Part shown: in pieces, positions 9,106-18,019 of the stretch | How positions within the stretch are numbered: position 1 is the first letter of the stretch | Layout: each line of letters starts with the position of its first letter | Assembly: GCA_031291305.1 (NCBI GenBank) | Contig: JARLJH010000039.1 | Coordinates: 1-64,000 of the forward strand | Direction: 5' to 3' | Length of the DNA stretch: 64,000 nt | Source of the DNA: Rhodoferax sp. | Lineage (GTDB): Bacteria; Pseudomonadota; Gammaproteobacteria; Burkholderiales; Burkholderiaceae_C | The notes under the pieces: model-generated | What the model was told of the DNA's origin: nothing | The model's database searches: none | Seen by the model: only the letters and a program-made list of their open reading frames with translations | Translations under genes and position numbers: made by a program

Positions 9106-10428
9106 ATGATGACTGCCACAGCACCCCACAGCCTCAACACATACACCGCTGCCAATGTCGCCAACGAGGCACCACCCGTTGCCCCTGGAGACATCGCCAT
9201 CGGCGTGATCATTGGCAGAACATCCGAATATTTTGACTTTTTTGTCTACGGCATTGCGTCCGTACTGGTATTCCCGTCCGTATTCTTTCCATTTGCAGCC
9301 CGGCTGGAAGGCATGCTTCTGGCCTTTGCACTGTTTGCTCTGGCTTTTGTGGCTCGCCCCTTCGGCACCGTCACCTTCATGGCAATCCAGCGGCGGATGG
9401 GACGTGAAGCCAAGCTGACCATCGCCCTGTTTCTTCTGGGCGCATCGACGGCCGGCATCGCCTTCTTACCCACCTATGCCCATGTGGGGCTGGCCTCCAT
9501 CGTCCTGCTGGCGCTGTTTCGCATCGGCCAGGGCATCGCTCTGGGCGGCTCTTGGGACGGCTTGCCCTCGCTGCTGGCCCTGAACGCCCCGCCCGCACGG
9601 CGTGGCTGGTACGCCATGCTGGGACAACTCGGCGCTCCCATCGGATTCTTGCTGGCCGCCGGACTGTTTGCCTACCTGCTCACCGATATCAGCACGGAGG
9701 ACTTTCTGGACTGGGGCTGGCGCTACCCCTTTTACGTGGCATTTGCCATCAACGTCGTGGCCTTGTTTGCCCGTCTGCGTCTGGTGTCCACACCAGAATA
9801 TGCCAGACTGCTGGATGTCAACGAGTTGGAGCCCGCCAGTGTCGTCGAGGTGGTGCAGGCACAGGGCCGCAATGTGGTCATTGGTGCCTTGGCCGCTCTG
9901 GCCAGCTATGCGCTGTTTCATTTGGTCACCGTGTTCCCCTTGTCGTGGATCACCCTGCACGACGATCAATCGGCCAGCAACATCTTGTGGACGCAGATGG
10001 TGGGTGCAGCCCTGGCGATCGTCGGCATTGTGGCTTCCGGCCTGATTTCCGATCATTTCGGCAGACGCCGCACACTGGCTGCGCTGGCCATATTGATTGC
10101 GGTATTCAGCGGCGTGGCACCGACGCTTCTGGAGAATGGATGGGAGGGTCAGCGCCTTTTTATTTTGCTCGGCTTTGCGTTGCTGGGTCTGTCCTATGGC
10201 CAGGCCTCCGGTGCGGTGGCTGCCAACTTCCCGGCCAAGTACCGCTACACCGGCGCCGCCCTGACTTCAGACTTGGCCTGGCTGGCGGGTGCGGGTTTCG
10301 CACCCTTGGTGGTGCTGGGTTTGTCAGCGCACTTCGGGCTGGCTTATGTGGGTGTCTATCTGTTGTCGGGTGCACTGGGCACACTGGCGGCTTTAAGCAT
10401 CAACCGTGCGCTGGAGATTCGCGACTGA
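9106..10428 (+). CDS. MFS transporter, metabolite:H+ symporter (ProP/ShiA-like) family
   Basis: This 440-residue protein has about twelve hydrophobic helices, typical of the major facilitator superfamily. The N-terminal SEYFDFFVYGIASVLVFPSVFF segment is characteristic of the metabolite:H+ symporter subgroup (ProP, ShiA, citrate and dicarboxylate carriers). The loop motif between helices 8 and 9 is present as SGLISDHFGRRRT. The equivalent loop between helices 2 and 3 is altered (IQRRMGREAKL instead of GDRxGRK). The start has GGAG seven bases upstream of ATG. It is divergent from cyoA and may share regulation with it. The substrate cannot be deduced from sequence. A degraded piece of trmL starts 8 bases after its stop codon. 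Confidence 0.88.
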   Translation: MMTATAPHSLNTYTAANVANEAPPVAPGDIAIGVIIGRTSEYFDFFVYGIASVLVFPSVFFPFAARLEGMLLAFALFALAFVARPFGTVTFMAIQRRMGREAKLTIALFLLGASTAGIAFLPTYAHVGLASIVLLALFRIGQGIALGGSWDGLPSLLALNAPPARRGWYAMLGQLGAPIGFLLAAGLFAYLLTDISTEDFLDWGWRYPFYVAFAINVVALFARLRLVSTPEYARLLDVNELEPASVVEVVQAQGRNVVIGALAALASYALFHLVTVFPLSWITLHDDQSASNILWTQMVGAALAIVGIVASGLISDHFGRRRTLAALAILIAVFSGVAPTLLENGWEGQRLFILLGFALLGLSYGQASGAVAANFPAKYRYTGAALTSDLAWLAGAGFAPLVVLGLSAHFGLAYVGVYLLSGALGTLAALSINRALEIRD

Positions 10429-10436
10429 GTGTTCTA

Positions 10437-10548
10437 GGGCCGAGCGGTCTGGTGCGTCAGGCTTGCAGGCCAGCACAGCCTGAATTTGTCGAACGCGGTG
10501 GCAGTGACGGTGTTTGAGGCGTGGCGGCAGCGTGGCTTTGGTTTATAG
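10437..10548 (+). pseudogene. Degraded 3' stub of a second trmL copy
   Basis: From 10462 to 10548 the sequence encodes LAGQHSLNLSNAVAVTVFEAWRQRGFGL followed by a stop (shown here in pieces LAGQHSLNL, SNAVAVTVF, EAWRQRGFGL). It matches 26 of 28 residues at the TrmL C-terminus. By hand alignment, 17 of 84 bases differ from the intact trmL, nearly all at third codon positions. A weaker match (17 of 24 bases) to the preceding GLSDAVRQ codons occurs at 10437-10460, after which about 35 bases are missing relative to the gene. There is no start codon or upstream trmL sequence, since the MFS gene ends at 10428. It is therefore a relic, not a gene. The mostly synonymous differences suggest two separately evolved orthologues rather than a recent duplication. 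Confidence 0.88.
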
Positions 10549-10550
10549 GG

Positions 10551-10592
10551 AAAATTTGCCTCTAGCCCTTATAAACAAGGGGCTAGCAGCTC
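10551..10592 (-). repeat. Dispersed hairpin repeat, copy 1
   Basis: Read on the minus strand, AGCTGCTAGCCCCTTG...ATAAGGGCTAGAGGC is one of about ten related elements in the window. The core CTAGCCCTT...AAGGGGCTAG (plus strand) can fold into a hairpin. It lies between the trmL stub and the mutT stop codon, one base from the latter. Confidence 0.8.
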
Positions 10593-10593
10593 T

Positions 10594-11067
10594 TTAATAC
10601 AGAGCACCTATCCAACCAATGTCGGCAGCCAGCCATTGCAGCACTGGGATGGTGCCGGGCAATACAGGTCCAACCTTCACCGGAATTTGCTGCCAGGCAA
10701 AACTTTGCGCCTCGCGCATCTGCAGCTCGCCCGACCAGTCCAGCACCTTGCAAAAATGCAGCCGCACCAGGGCGTGCGGGTAGTCCACCAACTCGTCACG
10801 CCAGCGCTGAATCTGGCCGGTCTGGATACCAAGCTCTTCAAACAGTTCGCGCGCGAGAGCTTGCTCCACGGTTTCACCGGCCTCCAGCTTGCCGCCGGGA
10901 AATTCCCAGTAACCCGCGTAGACCTTGCCCTCTGGGCGCGAGGTCAGCAAAAAGTCGCCATTGGGTTGGATCAGCACCCCCACGGCCACATCGACCACCG
11001 GTCGGTTGGGACCACCTTCTCGTGCTTCGTGTCCATCAGCCACCAGAGGCTTGCGTGGTTCGGTCAT
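10594..11067 (-). CDS. mutT: MutT-type Nudix hydrolase (8-oxo-dGTP diphosphatase)
   Basis: The 157-residue protein contains a full Nudix box, GGKLEAGETVEQALARELFEELGI in outline (G-x5-E-x7-R-E-x2-E-E-x-G at residues about 52-74). Upstream of it VYAGYWEFPG is typical of MutT enzymes, which remove mutagenic 8-oxo-dGTP from the nucleotide pool. ATG at 11067 overlaps the stop of the upstream DUF815 ATPase gene as ATGA, which favours it over an in-frame start 27 bases upstream. It is the last gene of an argJ-DUF815-mutT run, an arrangement I recognise from Burkholderiales. Substrate specificity is inferred from family resemblance only. Confidence 0.9.
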   Translation of the reverse strand: MTEPRKPLVADGHEAREGGPNRPVVDVAVGVLIQPNGDFLLTSRPEGKVYAGYWEFPGGKLEAGETVEQALARELFEELGIQTGQIQRWRDELVDYPHALVRLHFCKVLDWSGELQMREAQSFAWQQIPVKVGPVLPGTIPVLQWLAADIGWIGALY

Positions 11068-11957
11068 GGCTGGGCGGCACCGGGCGCGGCCCACTGGCGA
11101 CCGGCCAAGTCGCGGGCAAACTGGTAAGCAACGCGACCGCTGCGTGCACCGCGCTCCAGCGACCAGACCAGCGCCTCTGGTCGGGCGGCTTCAATCGCGC
11201 TGGCATTGACGCCAAATGCGCTAAGCCACTGCGCCACGATGGCCAGGTATTCGTCTTGACTGAAAGAGTAGAAGCTGACCCACAGGCCAAAGCGCTCGGA
11301 GAGCGAGATTTTTTCTTCCACCACCTCGCCAGGGTGCACCTCGCCGTCGGGCGTGTGGGTGTAGCTCAGGTTGTCCTTCATGTGCTCGGGCAGCAAATGG
11401 CGGCGGTTGCTGGTGGCGTAGATCAGCACATTGGGCGTGGTGGCGGCCACCGAGCCGTCCAGAATCGACTTGAGCGCCTTGTAGCCGGGCTCGCCGTCTT
11501 CAAAACTCAGGTCGTCGCAAAACACGATGAATTTCTCGGGGCGGTCGGACACCAGATCGACGATGTCGGGCAAGTCGGTGAGATCGGCCTTGTCGACTTC
11601 GATCAGCCGCAGGCCCAAATGCGCGTATTCGTTCAGGCAGGCGCGAATCAGGCTGGACTTGCCGGTGCCACGTGCGCCGGTCAGCAGCACGTTGTTGGCC
11701 AGGTCACCGCGCACAAACTGCAGGGTGTTGCGCTGAATCTTTTCTTTTTGCGGCTCGATTTCTTTCAGGTCGCTGAGCTTCATGGCACCAATGTGGCGCA
11801 CCGGCTCCAGGCTGCTGCGCCCGGCGCTGCGTTTACGGTAGCGGTAGGCGCTGGACGCGGCCCAATCCGGCTGCGCCAAGGGCTGCGGCAGCACGGCTTC
11901 GATGCGCTCGATCAGCTGTTCGGCGCGTGCCAGCAGGTGGTCAAAACGTTCGCTCAT
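11064..11957 (-). CDS. DUF815-family AAA+ ATPase
   Basis: A 297-residue protein of the DUF815/PF05673 family. It has Walker A in [12 protein letters not shown], Walker B in [12 protein letters not shown] and an Asn-containing sensor-1 segment in [13 protein letters not shown]. The segments [12 protein letters not shown] and [15 protein letters not shown] are typical of this family. The biochemical role is not established to my knowledge. The start at 11957 is set by ATGA overlap with the argJ stop. A longer open frame upstream is only an alternative reading of argJ. The gene is translationally coupled on both sides, with argJ before it and mutT after it. Confidence 0.9.
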   Translation of the reverse strand: MSERFDHLLARAEQLIERIEAVLPQPLAQPDWAASSAYRYRKRSAGRSSLEPVRHIGAMKLSDLKEIEPQKEKIQRNTLQFVRGDLANNVLLTGARGTGKSSLIRACLNEYAHLGLRLIEVDKADLTDLPDIVDLVSDRPEKFIVFCDDLSFEDGEPGYKALKSILDGSVAATTPNVLIYATSNRRHLLPEHMKDNLSYTHTPDGEVHPGEVVEEKISLSERFGLWVSFYSFSQDEYLAIVAQWLSAFGVNASAIEAARPEALVWSLERGARSGRVAYQFARDLAGRQWAAPGAAQP

Positions 11958-13183
11958 GATCGGTAGTCGGCGTTGATGGTGACGTACTCGTGGCTCAGGT
12001 CGCAAGTCCAGACGGTGTCTGCCGCCGTGCCCCGGCCCAGCAGCACCCGCACGGTGATCTCGCTCTGTTTCATGACACGCTGGCCGTCTTCTTCGCGGTA
12101 GGCCGGATTGCGGCCCCCTTTGACGGCCACGTGCACATCGTCGAGGTACAGGTGGATGCCGGTCTGGTCCAGGTCGGTGATGCCTGCGTAGCCCACCGCC
12201 GCCAAAATACGGCCCAGGTTGGGATCGCTGGCGAAGAAGGCCGTCTTGACCAAGGGCGAATGCGCGATGGCGTAGGCCACCTGACGACACTCGGCCTGGG
12301 TTTGCCCATCCTCGACCTTGATTGCAATGAATTTAGTAGCGCCTTCTCCATCACGTACAATGGCTTGTGCCAGTTTTTGTGCCACACCCAGCATCGCGGC
12401 TTTGAGAGCTTGACCGGCGGGACTGGACAGCGAGTCAATCACTTTATGCGCAGCCTTGTTGGTGGCGATCACCACAAACGAGTCGTTGGTGGAGGTGTCA
12501 CCATCAACTGTGACGCGGTTGAACGAACCTTCGGCCAGTTCCAGCGCCAGTTGTTTCATCAGGCTAGGCGCGACGCAGGCATCGGTGGCCATGAAACCCA
12601 GCATGGTCGCCATATTGGGTCGGATCATGCCTGCGCCCTTGCTGATGCCGGTGATGCTCACCAGCGCCCCGTCAAGCATTACCTGCGTGCCAAAGGCCTT
12701 GGGCGCGGTATCGGTAGTCATGATGGCCTCTGCCGCACGCAGCCAGTTGTCAGACTTAGCGTCAGCAATGGCGGCATCCAGACCCGCCTCGATGCGATCC
12801 ACCGGCAGAGTCTCCATGATCACACCGGTGGAAAACGGCAGCACCTGCTGCGCCGTGAACCCCTGGCGGCTAGCCATCGCCACACAGGTTTGCTGGGCGC
12901 GCGCTAAGCCGTCGGCACCGGTGCCGGCATTGGCATTGCCCGTGTTAATGACCATGGCGCGAATGCCTTGGTCGCCTGCCAAATGTTCGCGGCAAATCTG
13001 CACCGGGGCGGCGCAAAAGCGGTTTTGCGTAAACACACCCGACACCGAGGCGCCCTCGTCAATCAGCACCACCGTCAAATCCTTGCGGTTGGCTTTGCGG
13101 ATGCCCGCTTCGGTCACACCGATACGCACACCGGCAATGGGGAACAGTTCAGCGGGGTTGGGGGCGGGCAGGTTGACAGGCAT
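11954..13183 (-). CDS. argJ: Bifunctional ornithine acetyltransferase/N-acetylglutamate synthase
   Basis: ArgJ transfers acetyl from N-acetylornithine to glutamate (the cyclic arginine route) and can also acetylate glutamate from acetyl-CoA. The 409-residue length fits the family. Autocleavage into two chains normally occurs before a Thr in the ATML motif, present here as [12 protein letters not shown] near residue 195. Upstream KGAGMI and downstream GDTSTNDS and DGEGATKF are conserved active-site segments. The ATG at 13183 is preceded by AAGGA with six-base spacing. It is the first gene of a coupled argJ-DUF815-mutT unit and lies downstream of the secA terminator. Confidence 0.96.
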   Translation of the reverse strand: MPVNLPAPNPAELFPIAGVRIGVTEAGIRKANRKDLTVVLIDEGASVSGVFTQNRFCAAPVQICREHLAGDQGIRAMVINTGNANAGTGADGLARAQQTCVAMASRQGFTAQQVLPFSTGVIMETLPVDRIEAGLDAAIADAKSDNWLRAAEAIMTTDTAPKAFGTQVMLDGALVSITGISKGAGMIRPNMATMLGFMATDACVAPSLMKQLALELAEGSFNRVTVDGDTSTNDSFVVIATNKAAHKVIDSLSSPAGQALKAAMLGVAQKLAQAIVRDGEGATKFIAIKVEDGQTQAECRQVAYAIAHSPLVKTAFFASDPNLGRILAAVGYAGITDLDQTGIHLYLDDVHVAVKGGRNPAYREEDGQRVMKQSEITVRVLLGRGTAADTVWTCDLSHEYVTINADYRS

Positions 13184-13224
13184 GGTTTTCCTTTAAACAT
13201 TCAAAAAAAGGGGGGCTAATAAAC

Positions 13225-13249
13225 AAAATCGGGCGCAAGGCCCGATTTT
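13225..13249 (-). terminator. Rho-independent terminator after secA
   Basis: AAAATCGGGC and GCCCGATTTT form a perfect 10-bp stem with a five-base loop, 18 bases after the secA stop codon. On the minus strand the GC-rich stem is followed by a run of T, and the A/T ends of the stem would let it work in either direction. It separates the secA and argJ transcripts. Confidence 0.85.
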
Positions 13250-13266
13250 CATGCAGTCTGCGCTGA

Positions 13267-16011
13267 TCAGTTCAGCTTGCCATGGCACTGCTTGTATTTT
13301 TTGCCGCTGCCGCAGGGGCAAGGGTCGTTACGTCCAACGCGCGGCACAGCCTGAGGCACCGTGCGGCTGTCAACAATGGTCTCGACATCGCCGGTTTCGG
13401 TAGGGGCGCTGTAGGTGACGTTGGTGACGCGCTCGGCACGGGCTTCCAGATCAGCAGCAGCCTGCGCAGCCTCGTCATTGGATTGCACCCGCACCGTCAT
13501 CAAGATTTTGGTGACTTCGTTTTTGACCGAGTCCAGCATCTGGCCAAACAGCTCAAACGCCTCGCGCTTGTACTCCTGCTTGGGCTGCTTCTGTGCATAG
13601 CCTCGCAGGTGAATACCCTGGCGCAGGTAGTCCAGGGCGCTTAAATGGTCACGCCAGTTGGTGTCGATGGTCTGCAACAACACCATGCGCTCGAACTGGG
13701 TGAAGTTCTCGTTGCCCACCAGATCGACCTTGGCAGCAAAGACCTCATTGGCATGGTTTCTGACCGTTTCCACCAAGTCATGATCGGTGATGGCGCTGGC
13801 CGCGTTGACCTGTGCTTGCAGTGGCAGGGTCAATTGCCACTCATCTTGCAATACTTTTTCAAGTTCAGCCAGGCTCCATTGCTCTTCGACCGATTCCGCA
13901 GGCACATATTGGCGCACGATGTCCTCAAAGCAGCCTTCACGCAGACCCTGGATTTGCGCAGATAAATCGGAGGCGTCCAGAATTTCGTTGCGCTGCTGGT
14001 AAATCACCTTGCGTTGGTCGTTGGACACATCGTCATACTCCAGCAACTGCTTGCGCATGTCAAAGTTACGCGCCTCGACCTTGCGCTGGGCGCTTTCGAT
14101 GCTACGAGTGACGATACCAGCTTCAATGGCCTCGCCCTCGGGCATTTTCAGCCGCTCCATGATGGACTTAACGCGGTCGCCAGCAAAGATACGCATCAGC
14201 GAATCGTCCAGACTCAGGTAAAAGCGCGACGAACCCGGGTCACCCTGGCGTCCCGAGCGGCCCCGCAACTGGTTGTCAATGCGGCGAGACTCATGTCTTT
14301 CAGTGGCAATGATGCGCAGGCCGCCTAGCTGGGTCACCAGCTCGTGGTCTTGCTTCCACTGGGCGCGAACGGTCTCGATCTGTTGCTGCTTTTGCGTCGT
14401 GTCCAGCGACTCATCGGCTTCGATGGCTTCAACGAGTTTGCTGACACTGCCGCCCAGCACAATGTCTGTTCCGCGGCCAGCCATGTTGGTGGCGATGGTG
14501 ATCACCTTTGGGCGACCAGCCTGCGCCACAATGTCGGCCTCGCGAGCATGCTGCTTGGCGTTGAGCACCTGATGCGGCAGTTTTTCCTTCTCCAGCAATT
14601 CTGCAATCACTTCGGAGTTTTCAATCGAGGTGGTGCCCACCAGCACAGGCTGGCCGCGCTCATAACACTCCCGAATATCCTTGATGGCTGCGTCGTATTT
14701 TTCCTGGGTAGTCTTGTATACGCGGTCAAGCTGGTCGTCGCGGCGGCTGGGCTTATTGGGAGGCATTACCACCGTTTCCAGACCGTAGATTTCCTGAAAT
14801 TCATAGGCTTCGGTGTCGGCCGTGCCGGTCATGCCCGCCAGCTTGGCGTAGAGACGGAAGTAGTTCTGGAACGTGATCGACGCCATGGTCTGGTTTTCAG
14901 GCTGGATGGCCACGCCCTCTTTGGCCTCGACGGCCTGGTGCAGACCTTCGCTCCAGCGGCGCCCCGTCATCAGGCGACCGGTGAACTCATCGACGATGAT
15001 CACCTCGCCACCCTGCACCACATAGTGCTGGTCGCGCAAATACAGGTGCTGTGCACGCAGCGCGGCATACAAATGGTGCATCAGGGTGATGTTGGCCGGA
15101 TCGTACAGGCTGGCGCCTTCGGGCAACATGCCCAATTCAAAGAGGATGCGCTCGGCATTTTCATGACCGCGTTCGGTCAGGAAAACCTGGCGGCTCTTTT
15201 CGTCCAGGGTGAAATCGCCAGGTTTGATGATGCCCTCGCCAGTGCGGGGGTCCTCTTCACCTTCCTGCTGTTCAAGCCGCGGCACGATCAGTTTGATGCC
15301 CTGATACAGGTCAGTTTGGTCTTCCGCCTGGCCACTGATGATCAGAGGGGTTCGCGCCTCGTCGATCAGAATCGAGTCCACTTCATCCACGATGGCATAG
15401 TTCAGCCCACGCTGGACGCGATCAGCGGCCTCATAGACCATATTGTCACGCAAGTAGTCGAAACCGTACTCGTTGTTGGTGCCGTAGGTAATATCCGCCC
15501 GGTAGGCCGTCTGCTTTTCTTCGCGCTGCATATTGGGCAGGTTGATGCCCACAGTTAGACCCAGAAAGTTGTACAACTTACCCATCCACTGCGCATCACG
15601 GTTGGCGAGGTAGTCATTGACTGTGACCACGTGAACACCGTTACCGGTCAGTGCGTTCAGATACACCGGCAGAGTCGCGGTGAGAGTCTTGCCTTCACCG
15701 GTGCCCATTTCGGAGATCTTGCCTTCATGCAGCGACATGCCCCCAAGCAATTGGACATCAAAATGGCGCATCTTCATGACACGCTTGGAACCCTCGCGCA
15801 CAACAGCAAAAGCCTCTGGCAACAAGCTGTCCAGAGACTCGCCTTGGCTGACACGCAGCTTGAACTCTTCAGTTTTGGCCTGCAAAGCCTCATCTGAGAG
15901 TTGCTCAAAGCCGACTTCCAAGGCGTTGATTTTGCTGACCGTGTGGCGATATTTCTTGAGCAGACGGTCATTACGACTGCCGAAAATTTTGGTAAGGAAA
16001 TTGGTGGCCAT
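13267..16011 (-). CDS. secA: Preprotein translocase ATPase SecA
   Basis: SecA drives protein export through SecYEG. The 914-residue product begins [18 protein letters not shown] at an ATG (16011). A TTG-initiated frame nine codons longer is possible but less likely. Seen motifs are Walker A in [15 protein letters not shown], the DEAD-like [24 protein letters not shown], and [17 protein letters not shown] of nucleotide-binding domain 2. The C-terminus keeps the zinc-binding tail with [14 protein letters not shown], which binds SecB and phospholipids. An M23 peptidase gene lies upstream where gammaproteobacteria carry secM. A hairpin sits between them, and a clear terminator follows. Confidence 0.98.
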   Translation of the reverse strand: MATNFLTKIFGSRNDRLLKKYRHTVSKINALEVGFEQLSDEALQAKTEEFKLRVSQGESLDSLLPEAFAVVREGSKRVMKMRHFDVQLLGGMSLHEGKISEMGTGEGKTLTATLPVYLNALTGNGVHVVTVNDYLANRDAQWMGKLYNFLGLTVGINLPNMQREEKQTAYRADITYGTNNEYGFDYLRDNMVYEAADRVQRGLNYAIVDEVDSILIDEARTPLIISGQAEDQTDLYQGIKLIVPRLEQQEGEEDPRTGEGIIKPGDFTLDEKSRQVFLTERGHENAERILFELGMLPEGASLYDPANITLMHHLYAALRAQHLYLRDQHYVVQGGEVIIVDEFTGRLMTGRRWSEGLHQAVEAKEGVAIQPENQTMASITFQNYFRLYAKLAGMTGTADTEAYEFQEIYGLETVVMPPNKPSRRDDQLDRVYKTTQEKYDAAIKDIRECYERGQPVLVGTTSIENSEVIAELLEKEKLPHQVLNAKQHAREADIVAQAGRPKVITIATNMAGRGTDIVLGGSVSKLVEAIEADESLDTTQKQQQIETVRAQWKQDHELVTQLGGLRIIATERHESRRIDNQLRGRSGRQGDPGSSRFYLSLDDSLMRIFAGDRVKSIMERLKMPEGEAIEAGIVTRSIESAQRKVEARNFDMRKQLLEYDDVSNDQRKVIYQQRNEILDASDLSAQIQGLREGCFEDIVRQYVPAESVEEQWSLAELEKVLQDEWQLTLPLQAQVNAASAITDHDLVETVRNHANEVFAAKVDLVGNENFTQFERMVLLQTIDTNWRDHLSALDYLRQGIHLRGYAQKQPKQEYKREAFELFGQMLDSVKNEVTKILMTVRVQSNDEAAQAAADLEARAERVTNVTYSAPTETGDVETIVDSRTVPQAVPRVGRNDPCPCGSGKKYKQCHGKLN

Positions 16012-16100
16012 GAATGCGGTGCGCAACAGATCCGCCAATCAGGGCGGACACGGGACGCAGTCCTTTATTACGATCTAACTGAAATGGAAATAAGCGCTGT

Positions 16101-16130
16101 TGACAGAAGCCACACCCGTGGCGACTGTCA
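16101..16130 (-). other. Stem-loop in the secA leader region
   Basis: TGACAG (16101-16106) pairs with CTGTCA (16125-16130), and within it GCCAC (16109-16113) pairs with GTGGC (16118-16122), with two unpaired bases on each side between the stems. It lies about 90 bases upstream of the secA start and has no U-tract. It could act in transcript processing or secA control, but nothing in the sequence shows which. Confidence 0.45.
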
Positions 16131-16175
16131 GAAGGTGTGAGATTTTACCTTTGTACCAGATAGTCGGCCAAAAGC

Positions 16176-17162
16176 TTACTTATGAAGGGTTGTCGGGGCC
16201 AAAGGCGTTTGCGTTGACGGGTTTTTGACCAAAGCAGTCAATACCGCCGTTGATCCCTGCTGCCCAGCTGTCAAAAACTTCTGAGGATCCTGGGGCACAC
16301 CTTGAACCCACACTTCAAAGTGGAGATGTGGCCCTGTCGAGCGTCCCGTGGTCCCAATTTCAGCGATCTTCTGCCCGCGCTTGACCAAATCGCCCTTCTT
16401 GACAAAGATCTTGGATACATGCGCATATCGCGTGATCACGTCGTTGCCGTGATCTATCTCGATCATGTTGCCGTAGTCAGGGTGATAAGTCTGAACCACC
16501 ACAACGCCGCCCGCAGCAGCCAGAATGGGGGTCCCGACCGATGCCCCAAAATCCAAACCGGTGTGTAGCGCTGAGCGGCCGGTAAACGGGTCAATACGCC
16601 ACCCAAATCCAGAGCCCACCTCGCTGAACGTCACCGGCTTTTGCGTCGGGATCATCATGCGCTTCATCTTGAGGTCAAAAAGTTGGGACTCCAGCGCGGA
16701 CAAGGACTGGTCATGCTGCGTGACCAACTGCTCAAACCCACTCATTGCTGACTGGATTTCCTGCACGGTGAGCTCATGTGAGGCAACTAAAGGCCCTCCC
16801 ATACTAATAGGCGCTTTGACAGCCGGTACCGGAATACCTGCCAGCCCAGAAACGCGAGCGCCCAAGGATTCAAGCTGTTGGACTTTGGCCTGCATTTCAC
16901 CAAGCTGACGCGCCATCACGTTCAGGTTTTCCCGCAGGAAACGATCACGCTGTTCGGCATCGTCCTTGGTCACCAGCTTGACCAAACTGCCAACAACAGG
17001 CCATCCCTCACGAGCCCCTTTGAGAAACACCCAGTGGTAAAGCCCTAGTGTGGTTAACATCAGCGTGAACGCGATCACCACAACCAAAGCAACCAAGCGC
17101 AAACCAACCAAGTTAATAACGCGTGACTTTGAAAACCGGGCGTCCGTGATGATCAATTGCAT
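16176..17162 (-). CDS. M23-family metallopeptidase (membrane-anchored)
   Basis: The 328-residue protein has one N-terminal membrane helix (about residues 23-45), a coiled-coil stretch with LGEMQAKVQQLESLGARV and a second helix-rich part around residues 125-170. A C-terminal LytM/peptidase M23 domain follows. Zinc ligands are visible in HTGLDFGA and in the closing HLHFEVW, with RYAHVSK between. Such proteins cut or regulate peptidoglycan, or act as activators if degenerate; here the usual ligands look intact. AT-rich spacing and GGAG six bases upstream support the ATG at 17162. It lies between divergent dciA and secA, a neighbourhood common in betaproteobacteria. Confidence 0.92.
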   Translation of the reverse strand: MQLIITDARFSKSRVINLVGLRLVALVVVIAFTLMLTTLGLYHWVFLKGAREGWPVVGSLVKLVTKDDAEQRDRFLRENLNVMARQLGEMQAKVQQLESLGARVSGLAGIPVPAVKAPISMGGPLVASHELTVQEIQSAMSGFEQLVTQHDQSLSALESQLFDLKMKRMMIPTQKPVTFSEVGSGFGWRIDPFTGRSALHTGLDFGASVGTPILAAAGGVVVVQTYHPDYGNMIEIDHGNDVITRYAHVSKIFVKKGDLVKRGQKIAEIGTTGRSTGPHLHFEVWVQGVPQDPQKFLTAGQQGSTAVLTALVKNPSTQTPLAPTTLHK

Positions 17163-17182
17163 CTGTTACTCCATCCAAACGC

Positions 17183-17485
17183 ATGAACACCCGTAGTCAG
17201 CATCAGTTCACCTTGCTTCAGGCCAGCGAAAACAACCCCGGGCTGGCCAAATTAATGTCCCAGCAGAAGGAATCTCTGGCCAGGTTACGGGCTATCGAAC
17301 CCCTGATCCCACCGGCTTTGCGCTCCGGTGTCAAATGCGGCCCCTTTGACGAAGGCGTTTGGTGCATCATGTTGTCCAACAATACAACCTCGGCCAAGCT
17401 ACGCCAGCTTCTGCCCATTTTTGAAGAAAAGCTAAGAACCAGTGGCCTGACGGTTACTTCGATTCGACTCAAGGTGAGTCGGTAA
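17183..17485 (+). CDS. dciA: DciA/DUF721-family replicative helicase loader protein
   Basis: A 100-residue plus-strand protein with the DUF721 core: IEPLIPPALRSGVKCGPFDE, followed by VWCIMLSNNTTSAKLRQLLP and a short C-terminal LTVTSIRLKVSR. DUF721 proteins include DciA, which helps load DnaB helicase in bacteria lacking DnaC. The protein is shorter than many DciA proteins and lacks a long N- or C-terminal extension, so functional assignment is by family only. It is divergent from the M23 gene with 20 bases between starts, and ends 9 bases before the convergent tRNA-Thr gene. Confidence 0.8.
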   Translation: MNTRSQHQFTLLQASENNPGLAKLMSQQKESLARLRAIEPLIPPALRSGVKCGPFDEGVWCIMLSNNTTSAKLRQLLPIFEEKLRTSGLTVTSIRLKVSR

Positions 17486-17494
17486 CAATAAAAT

Positions 17495-17570
17495 TGGTGC
17501 CGATTATCGGATTCGAACTGATGACCTACCGCTTACAAGGCGGTTGCTCTACCAACTGAGCTAAATCGGC
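17495..17570 (-). tRNA. tRNA-Thr (anticodon UGU), CCA encoded
   Basis: The minus strand gives a 76-base cloverleaf. The acceptor stem is GCCGATT/AATCGGC, the D-arm is GCTC..GAGC, and the anticodon stem CCGCC/GGCGG has loop CTTGTAA, giving anticodon TGT. The T-arm contains TTCGAATCC. The discriminator base is A and the 3' CCA is encoded in the DNA. It lies between sspB upstream and the convergent dciA gene. Confidence 0.95.
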
Positions 17571-17610
17571 ACGGGGTATAGTTTACATGAGCAGACAACA
17601 GCAAAAAACA

Positions 17611-18012
17611 CTACTTGATACGCTTTAGGGCTGGCCGTGCGTGCACCGCTGGCTTGTGCGGCTCCGGCGCAGAGTCCGGCTTGCTGATTTTAGGAAACGC
17701 CATACCCTGCCCATTTTCGCGCGCGAAGATAGCAACCACCTGATCAACCGGCACCATGATGTCTCTGGCGACTCCAGCAAAACGTGCCTTGAAACAGATG
17801 TAGTCGTTACCGAGTTGCAAACCGGTGGTGGCAGTCAGACCTACGTTCAACACAATCTCGCCATCTTTGACGTATTCGTGCGGAACTTGGACCGAACTAT
17901 CGACCGACACCGTGATGTGTGGTGTGTAGCCGTTGTCACAGCACCATTCGTGAATAGCACGTATGAGGTAAGGTCGTGTTGAAGTGGCCTCTGTATCCAT
18001 CGTCTCACTCAT
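17611..18012 (-). CDS. sspB: ClpXP protease specificity-enhancing factor SspB
   Basis: SspB tethers ssrA-tagged proteins to ClpXP. The 133-residue protein has the substrate-binding domain with PYLIRAIHEWCCDNGYTPHI, VPHEYVKDGEIVLNVG and the C-terminal part of the fold with VPVDQVVAIFARENGQGM. A flexible, basic and Pro-rich tail ends ARPALKRIK, matching the ClpX-binding XB tail (ALRVVK-like) of the family. The start is either 18012 or an in-frame ATG 12 bases later; neither has a strong ribosome-binding site. It follows sspA by 7 bases, as in most beta- and gammaproteobacteria. Confidence 0.94.
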   Translation of the reverse strand: MSETMDTEATSTRPYLIRAIHEWCCDNGYTPHITVSVDSSVQVPHEYVKDGEIVLNVGLTATTGLQLGNDYICFKARFAGVARDIMVPVDQVVAIFARENGQGMAFPKISKPDSAPEPHKPAVHARPALKRIK

Positions 18013-18019
18013 CTGCCAC

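Noticed and set aside
2156-10428. Integrative element with its own integrase
   Set aside because: The trmL scar suggests recombination, but no integrase, att core, tRNA target or transfer gene is present in the block. Homologous replacement explains it better.
14344-15558. Plus-strand open frame of 404 codons opposite secA
   Set aside because: secA motifs are intact on the minus strand, and the antisense product is unstructured by eye.
17495-17570. tRNA-Thr as an island attachment site
   Set aside because: The tRNA is complete with CCA. No integrase or partial tRNA duplicate was found, and its neighbours are housekeeping genes.
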